From the NCBI GenBank assembly GCA_964392985.1, contig CAYMSF010000065.1, forward strand, positions 1-19,310: a stretch of DNA of 19,310 nucleotides, written 5' to 3'. Position numbers and translations under genes: made by a program. Each line of letters begins with the position of its first letter. The first letter of the stretch is position 1. Shown piece by piece: positions 15,018-19,310 of this stretch. This DNA is from CAYMSF01 sp964392985. Lineage in GTDB: Bacteria; Verrucomicrobiota; Lentisphaeria; Victivallales; Victivallaceae. The notes below the pieces were generated by a model. The model was not told where the DNA came from, searched no databases, and was given only the letters and a program-made list of their open reading frames with translations.

Positions 15018-15539
15018 ATGAAATCTCTGATAAAAAGTCTCATTGTTTCGCTCACCGTCGCCGTGTCTATTACTGCTTTGGCAGAGGATATCTTGAAAGA
15101 TAACACATTTTCAAAGGAAAGCGGTTGGGCATTCTGGGTGGAAAAAACAGCAATTGATGCCGGTGGCAGCTTGACCTTTCAGGACGGAAAGGCCGTTGTC
15201 AAATCCCCCGCTCTTGAAAAGCAGGATGCGTGGAAAATCCAAATCATGAAAACTGTTGACATTGATGCGGATAAAAGCTGCAAGATTAAATTCAAAGCTA
15301 ATACTGATAAGGCCGGCAAAATTATCGTTGCTTATTGCTTAGCCAAAGCACCGCACACTACTTATGAGAACGTCAAGGTGGCATTAGAACCCGGCGAAAA
15401 AGAATATGATTGCATCCTCCCGATGAAGAAGCTCTATGATGGCAAATATGATACTCCGCGCCAATTGCGTTTCTGGCTTGCAGGTTTTAAAGATGCCACC
15501 GTTACACTTTCAAATATTTCGGTTGAAGAGGTCAAGTAA
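15018..15539 (+). CDS. Secreted carbohydrate-binding-module-like protein (CBM4/9-like)
   Basis: 173 residues with signal peptide MKSLIKSLIVSLTVAVSITALA. The mature part is one beta-sandwich of the CBM4/9 kind: DILKDNTFSKESGWAFW at its start, the central KSCKIKFKANTDKAGKIIVAY strands, and the closing VTLSNISVEEV. No catalytic domain is attached, so it may bind substrate on its own at the surface or in the periplasm. The frame extends upstream to GTG 14982, but ATG 15018 has AAGGA 8 nt before it and begins the signal peptide, so the shorter start is used. A strong terminator follows its stop after 26 nt, so it is probably transcribed alone from the AT-rich region before it. Confidence 0.75.
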   Translation: MKSLIKSLIVSLTVAVSITALAEDILKDNTFSKESGWAFWVEKTAIDAGGSLTFQDGKAVVKSPALEKQDAWKIQIMKTVDIDADKSCKIKFKANTDKAGKIIVAYCLAKAPHTTYENVKVALEPGEKEYDCILPMKKLYDGKYDTPRQLRFWLAGFKDATVTLSNISVEEVK

Positions 15540-15565
15540 CAGTAATTTTTAACTCAAACTTCTCA

Positions 15566-15599
15566 AGCCGCCTGGAAATTTTTCTCTTTTCAGGCGGCT
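15566..15599 (+). terminator. Rho-independent terminator after CBM-like gene
   Basis: AGCCGCCTG (15566-15574) pairs perfectly with CAGGCGGCT (15591-15599); the stem can extend inward through a G:U pair and GAAA/TTTT. It is followed by GTTTTGTG and, further on, a T-rich run TTTGTTTTTTTAG. This is the clearest terminator in the window and separates the CBM-like gene from the GH2 gene 40 nt later. Confidence 0.85.
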
Positions 15600-15639
15600 G
15601 TTTTGTGTAATTTGTTTTTTTAGTGTAAACGGGATAAAT

Positions 15640-17955
15640 ATGAAACAATCATTAAACGGTACATGGAGACTCAGATTCGCGCGTCAGGAACTTAATTCAC
15701 CCGGCACTCCGGCTGAATTGGACAACTCCGGCTGGACAGAAATACCCGCAGAAGTTCCCGGTAACGTTGAACTGGACTTGATGCGGCATGGTCTTCTGCC
15801 GGATATTTCCCGCGGTAACAATGTTTATCAGAATCTTAAATATGAAAATCACTGCTGGTGGTACACCAGAATGTTCACTGCTCCCGTTTATAAACAGGGA
15901 AGCCGCGTTGAGTTAGTTTTTGAAGGTTTAGACTGTTTTGCGACGGTATGGCTTAACGGCCGTAAAATCGGCACCTCTGATAACATGATGATTTCCCATC
16001 GCTTCGATATCACTTCCGCAATAAACTATGATGCACCCAATCGTCTTGATATCCGTCTGGATTCCGCAGTGATCGAAGGACGGAAATATGAGTGCACGCC
16101 AGTTGATTTTGCTTTCGCCGCCAACCATGAATCGCTCAGCGTGCGCAAGGCATCACACATGTATGGCTGGGATATCATGCCCCGGATTGTTTCCGCCGGC
16201 ATCTGGCGCGATGTCTATCTGGAACAAACCGCCCCGACCGTTTTTACGAGCATCTATTGGGCTACTGCCAAGGTTGACCGGGCAGACAATTACGCCAGGC
16301 TGTTTCTGCGTTGGAATTTTCGTACCGATGTCTGTTCAATTTACGATTTAACCTTAAATATTTCCATTTCGCTGAATGGTCATCAGGTTTACCATAAACA
16401 GGAAAAAGTTCTGGGAACTTCTGGACTGAATGGTATTGAACTCAAGGATGTTGAATTGTGGTGGCCGCGAAATTTCGGCTCTCAGCCGATTTATGACGCT
16501 GTTCTCCAACTGGTGGATTCCGCCGGTAGTGTGCTTGCGGAAAACAGCCAGCAGATTGGCGTAAGAACAGTTGAACTGGTTGCTTCGCCTACCACTTCGG
16601 CGCAACAGGAGGGGGATTTTTGTTTTGTCGTCAATGACGAAAGAATTTTTGCCAAAGGCACCAACTGGGTACCGCTGGATGCTCTCCACTCCAGAGATAA
16701 ACAGCATTTAAACCAAACCATGGCAATGATAACCGACTGCAACTGTAATATGATCCGCTGCTGGGGCGGCAATGTTTATGAAGATCATGATTTCTTTGAA
16801 CTCTGTGACCGTAACGGCATAATGGTCTGGCAGGATTTCGCGCTTGCCTGCGCCATTTATCCGCAGGATGAATGGTTTCAACATAAAATTACCATTGAGG
16901 CGGAATCCGTTGTAAAAAAACTGCGCAATCACCCGTCACTGGTTTTGTGGGCCGGCAATAATGAAATTGATCAGGCTTATCGCGGTTGGGGATGCCGTTT
17001 TAAGGAAGACCCGAATTTACATGACATCATCAGCCGTAAAACCCTTGCCGCCATCGTCAGAAAACTGGATCCGTACCGCCGTTATCTACCCAGTTCGCCA
17101 TATTACTCACCCGAATTGATTGAGGCCGGATGTCGCCATGAGATGATACCGGAAGATCATTTGTGGGGTCCGCGTGATGACTTCAAAGGACCGTTCTACG
17201 GCAGTTCCAATGCACATTTTGTCAGTGAAATCGGCTATCACGGCTGCCCGTCACGGGAAAGCCTGGAAGAGATGTTCGACCCGGAATTCGTCTGGCCGTT
17301 TGAACATAATGAACAATGGCTGACCAAAGCGGTAAGGTCGGTGCCTTCACACACTGACTACAATTACCGGATTCCGCTTATGGCTAATCAGGCGCGGTTG
17401 TTGTTCGCGGATGACCTGACCAATATGGATGATTTCATTCTTGCCTCGCAAATAAGTCAGGCGGAGGCCGATAAGTATTTTATCGAGAAATGGCGTTCCG
17501 GCAAACCGCGCAAGACCGGAATGCTGTGGTGGAATCTCCGCGATGGCTGGCCAATTATTTCCGATGCCGTCGTGGATTATTACTTCCGGAAGAAGCTGGC
17601 ATATTACTACATCAAGGCATCTCAAGCCGATGTTTGCGGCATTATTACTGAACCGGATAACGCCGGATTGCACCAACTCGTCGTGACCAATGATACCCTC
17701 GCTGACGTTCACGGAAAAATTAAGCTGGTCAATATTGATGACGGCGCAATTATCGGAAAATATGATTTCACCGTGCTTGCCAACTCTATCGTAACTGTCA
17801 GTACGGTTCCTGCAGTTACCGCGCCACAGATGTGGCAGTTGATTATTCAACTCGACAATGGTACTGTCATTAAAAATCATTATCTCGCCGGCAAAAGACC
17901 ATTTTCATTGCAGAAATATCGGCAATGGCTTGAGAAAATGGATTTACCGCTATGA
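15640..17955 (+). CDS. GH2 beta-mannosidase-like enzyme, cytoplasmic
   Basis: 771 residues without a signal peptide. GH2 order is visible: sugar-binding jelly-roll (about 1-190, with LNGTWRLRF, PGNVELDL and VWLNGRKIG), an immunoglobulin-like domain (about 195-320), then the barrel starting near FAKGTNWVPLDAL. The acid/base is E442 in WAGNNEID and the nucleophile is E530 in FVSEIGYHGCPS, both in the form seen in beta-mannosidases, as is the MLWWNLRDGWPIISDAVVDYY segment. It would release mannose from short beta-mannosides taken up by the cell. Relatives acting on other beta-glycosides exist, so the substrate is probable, not proven. ATG 15640 has a modest GGGA site. Only 40 nt separate it from the preceding terminator, so its promoter must overlap that hairpin or it depends on readthrough. 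Confidence 0.88.
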   Translation: MKQSLNGTWRLRFARQELNSPGTPAELDNSGWTEIPAEVPGNVELDLMRHGLLPDISRGNNVYQNLKYENHCWWYTRMFTAPVYKQGSRVELVFEGLDCFATVWLNGRKIGTSDNMMISHRFDITSAINYDAPNRLDIRLDSAVIEGRKYECTPVDFAFAANHESLSVRKASHMYGWDIMPRIVSAGIWRDVYLEQTAPTVFTSIYWATAKVDRADNYARLFLRWNFRTDVCSIYDLTLNISISLNGHQVYHKQEKVLGTSGLNGIELKDVELWWPRNFGSQPIYDAVLQLVDSAGSVLAENSQQIGVRTVELVASPTTSAQQEGDFCFVVNDERIFAKGTNWVPLDALHSRDKQHLNQTMAMITDCNCNMIRCWGGNVYEDHDFFELCDRNGIMVWQDFALACAIYPQDEWFQHKITIEAESVVKKLRNHPSLVLWAGNNEIDQAYRGWGCRFKEDPNLHDIISRKTLAAIVRKLDPYRRYLPSSPYYSPELIEAGCRHEMIPEDHLWGPRDDFKGPFYGSSNAHFVSEIGYHGCPSRESLEEMFDPEFVWPFEHNEQWLTKAVRSVPSHTDYNYRIPLMANQARLLFADDLTNMDDFILASQISQAEADKYFIEKWRSGKPRKTGMLWWNLRDGWPIISDAVVDYYFRKKLAYYYIKASQADVCGIITEPDNAGLHQLVVTNDTLADVHGKIKLVNIDDGAIIGKYDFTVLANSIVTVSTVPAVTAPQMWQLIIQLDNGTVIKNHYLAGKRPFSLQKYRQWLEKMDLPL

Positions 17956-17994
17956 TTTACAGAGGCGCTGGCGCAACAATAAAAAGGAAGCGTT

Positions 17995-19224
17995 ATGAAC
18001 CCGTTTTCGTTATTGATTAAACCTGCGTCATTTGACTGCAATTTACGTTGCCGCTATTGTTTCTATCTGGGCAAAGAGAAGGTGTTCGGCTCTGGTCGTC
18101 ACCGCATGTCCGATGCGACGTTGAAACAGATGATCGCGTCATTCATGCATCTTGACATGCCCTCTTATGCCTTCGGTTGGCAGGGGGGAGAACCGACGTT
18201 GATGGGACTGGATTTCTTCCGCCGGGCAGTTGACCTGATGAAAGAGTATGGTCATTCCGGCAAAAACGTTTCCAACGGGTTGCAGACTAATGGCGTTCTT
18301 CTTGATGATGAATGGTGCCGGTTTCTACGGGAATATAACTTTCTCGTCGGAATCAGTATTGACGGTCCAGCGGAAATTCATGATTTCAACCGTTTGACGA
18401 CCGGCGGCGCCGGCAGCCATGCACTGGTCATGCGCGGCCTGGCGGCATTAAACCGCAATCAGGTTGAATACAATGTGTTGACACTGGTCAATTCGCATAA
18501 CGCCACCAAACCGCTGGAGATTTACCGCTACTTGCGCGATGACTTGAAAATAAGATTCCATCAGTATATCGAATGCGTTGAATTTGACCAGAACGGCAAA
18601 CTCATGCCGTTTGCAGTATCCCCGGAGGCATGGGGAGAATTCCTCTGCACTGTTTTTGATGAATGGTATGCGCATGACACTCACAAGGTCTCAGTCCGGT
18701 TATTTGATTCAATCCTGACAAAAATGGTTGATGGCGTTGCCAATGTTTGCAGCATCAGCGATAATTGCTGTCAATATTTTGTGGTGGAACACGATGGCAC
18801 GATTTACCCCTGCGATTTCTTCGTTCAGCCCGAGTGGCAGCTTGGCAATATCGCCAGTGTCAACTGGCAGCATTTGCTGAATCTGCCCCTGTACCGGGAA
18901 TTCGGCAAACGCAAAAGTATCGTCGCAGAACAATGTTCCACCTGTCGCTTTTTCGCATTGTGTGCCGGTTGTTGTCAGAAGAACCGCCACGGCCATGGTA
19001 ATCCGCCCGGCGGATTAAGCGTGTTATGCGCGGGATGGAAAATGTTTTATGAACATACGGTTGAACGCTTCAAAGATATTGCCATATCTATTGTCAAGGA
19101 ACGCAATCCACATCAACATGTATTGCCATCACTAAAATTTGACAATGCCGCTATATTTGGAAAAAATGCCCCATGTCCCTGCGGCAGCGGCATCAAATAC
19201 AAAAAATGCTGCGGAAAAAATTGA
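17995..19224 (+). CDS. Anaerobic sulfatase-maturating enzyme (radical SAM/SPASM) with SEC-C tail
   Basis: 409 residues. The radical-SAM cluster motif is C15-x3-C19-x2-C22 (FDCNLRCRYCFY); GWQGGEPTLMG and SIDGPAEIHDFNR are typical of anSMEs. The SPASM region has cysteines in CSISDNCC, YPCDFF (the CD pair matches the position of the proposed catalytic aspartate in studied anSMEs), CSTCRFFALCAGCC and LCAGW. The enzyme oxidises a cysteine or serine of sulfatases to formylglycine without oxygen. The last 19 residues, NAPCPCGSGIKYKKCCGKN, are a complete SEC-C zinc motif (CxCx8CC). It is 39 nt after the GH2 stop with an AAGGA site, so probably the same operon. No sulfatase lies in the window. Confidence 0.92.
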   Translation: MNPFSLLIKPASFDCNLRCRYCFYLGKEKVFGSGRHRMSDATLKQMIASFMHLDMPSYAFGWQGGEPTLMGLDFFRRAVDLMKEYGHSGKNVSNGLQTNGVLLDDEWCRFLREYNFLVGISIDGPAEIHDFNRLTTGGAGSHALVMRGLAALNRNQVEYNVLTLVNSHNATKPLEIYRYLRDDLKIRFHQYIECVEFDQNGKLMPFAVSPEAWGEFLCTVFDEWYAHDTHKVSVRLFDSILTKMVDGVANVCSISDNCCQYFVVEHDGTIYPCDFFVQPEWQLGNIASVNWQHLLNLPLYREFGKRKSIVAEQCSTCRFFALCAGCCQKNRHGHGNPPGGLSVLCAGWKMFYEHTVERFKDIAISIVKERNPHQHVLPSLKFDNAAIFGKNAPCPCGSGIKYKKCCGKN

Positions 19225-19310
19225 TTACATCATAATACTTATCAGTTTGTAGACTACCAGCAGCCAGGCTGCCAGAATCACGAAGGCGAAGTATTTGCGG
19301 ATTGCTTGAC
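19225..19310 (-). CDS. C-terminal tail of a membrane protein, partial at right edge
   Basis: On the minus strand an open frame enters from the right edge and ends at TAA 19227-19225, giving 27 C-terminal residues: QAIRKYFAF, then the hydrophobic VILAAWLLVVYKLISIMM, a likely final membrane helix. Its stop codon abuts the TGA of the maturase gene, the usual layout of convergent genes. The family cannot be told from this tail, and such a short frame could also be chance. Confidence 0.45.
   Translation of the reverse strand, partial: QAIRKYFAFVILAAWLLVVYKLISIMM

Noticed and set aside
1..19310. CRISPR arrays, tRNA or rRNA genes
   Set aside because: No regularly spaced short repeats, no cloverleaf-like sequence ending in a T-loop GTTCRA pattern with matching arms, and no rRNA-like stretch were noticed on either strand.

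Overview
This window looks like part of a polysaccharide-utilisation region from a member of the PVC group, most probably Lentisphaerota (Victivallis-like). The basis is the combination of DUF4838 proteins, a short pseudopilin of the DUF1559/H-x9-DG type sitting among carbohydrate genes, many secreted glycoside hydrolases (GH), and an anaerobic sulfatase-maturase. I have no 16S or marker gene here, so the taxonomy is inference. The maturase and the other oxygen-sensitive chemistry suggest an anaerobe.

The left half (1-7612) is on the minus strand. Reading in transcription order: a LacI-type regulator with a consensus promoter and an operator-like palindrome over its start point; a uroporphyrinogen-decarboxylase-family protein 24 nt downstream; a 123-nt gap; a type IV/type II pseudopilin; two tandem exported DUF4838 paralogues; and, 1 nt after the second one, an exported protein that runs off the left edge. 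A 309-bp divergent region separates this from the plus-strand genes.

The right half (7922-19224) is on the plus strand: an FAD-dependent oxidoreductase; an exported GH5-like enzyme, an SGNH hydrolase and a large exported clan GH-A-like hydrolase in close order; a small AT-rich gene for a zinc-ribbon (DUF2225-like) protein; a secreted carbohydrate-binding-module-like protein with a strong terminator; then a cytoplasmic GH2 beta-mannosidase-like enzyme and a radical-SAM anaerobic sulfatase-maturating enzyme carrying a C-terminal SEC-C motif. The last 86 bases hold the tail of a convergent membrane-protein gene.

A plausible joint role (inference) is external cutting of a mannose-containing, perhaps acylated and sulfated glycan by the exported enzymes, then internal trimming by the GH2 enzyme, with sulfatases activated by the maturase but encoded elsewhere. 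The LacI protein is the obvious local regulator. A motif GTTTACGTTnnAAC occurs before two of the operons, and weaker relatives lie before others.

The most unusual structure is around the DUF2225-like gene. A perfect 25-bp direct repeat brackets a 775-bp segment holding only that gene, and removing one repeat plus the segment rebuilds an 8-bp-armed palindrome just after the stop codon of the upstream hydrolase. This looks like a site-specific, cassette-like insertion of a foreign gene into a terminator-like hairpin, with no recombinase of its own.
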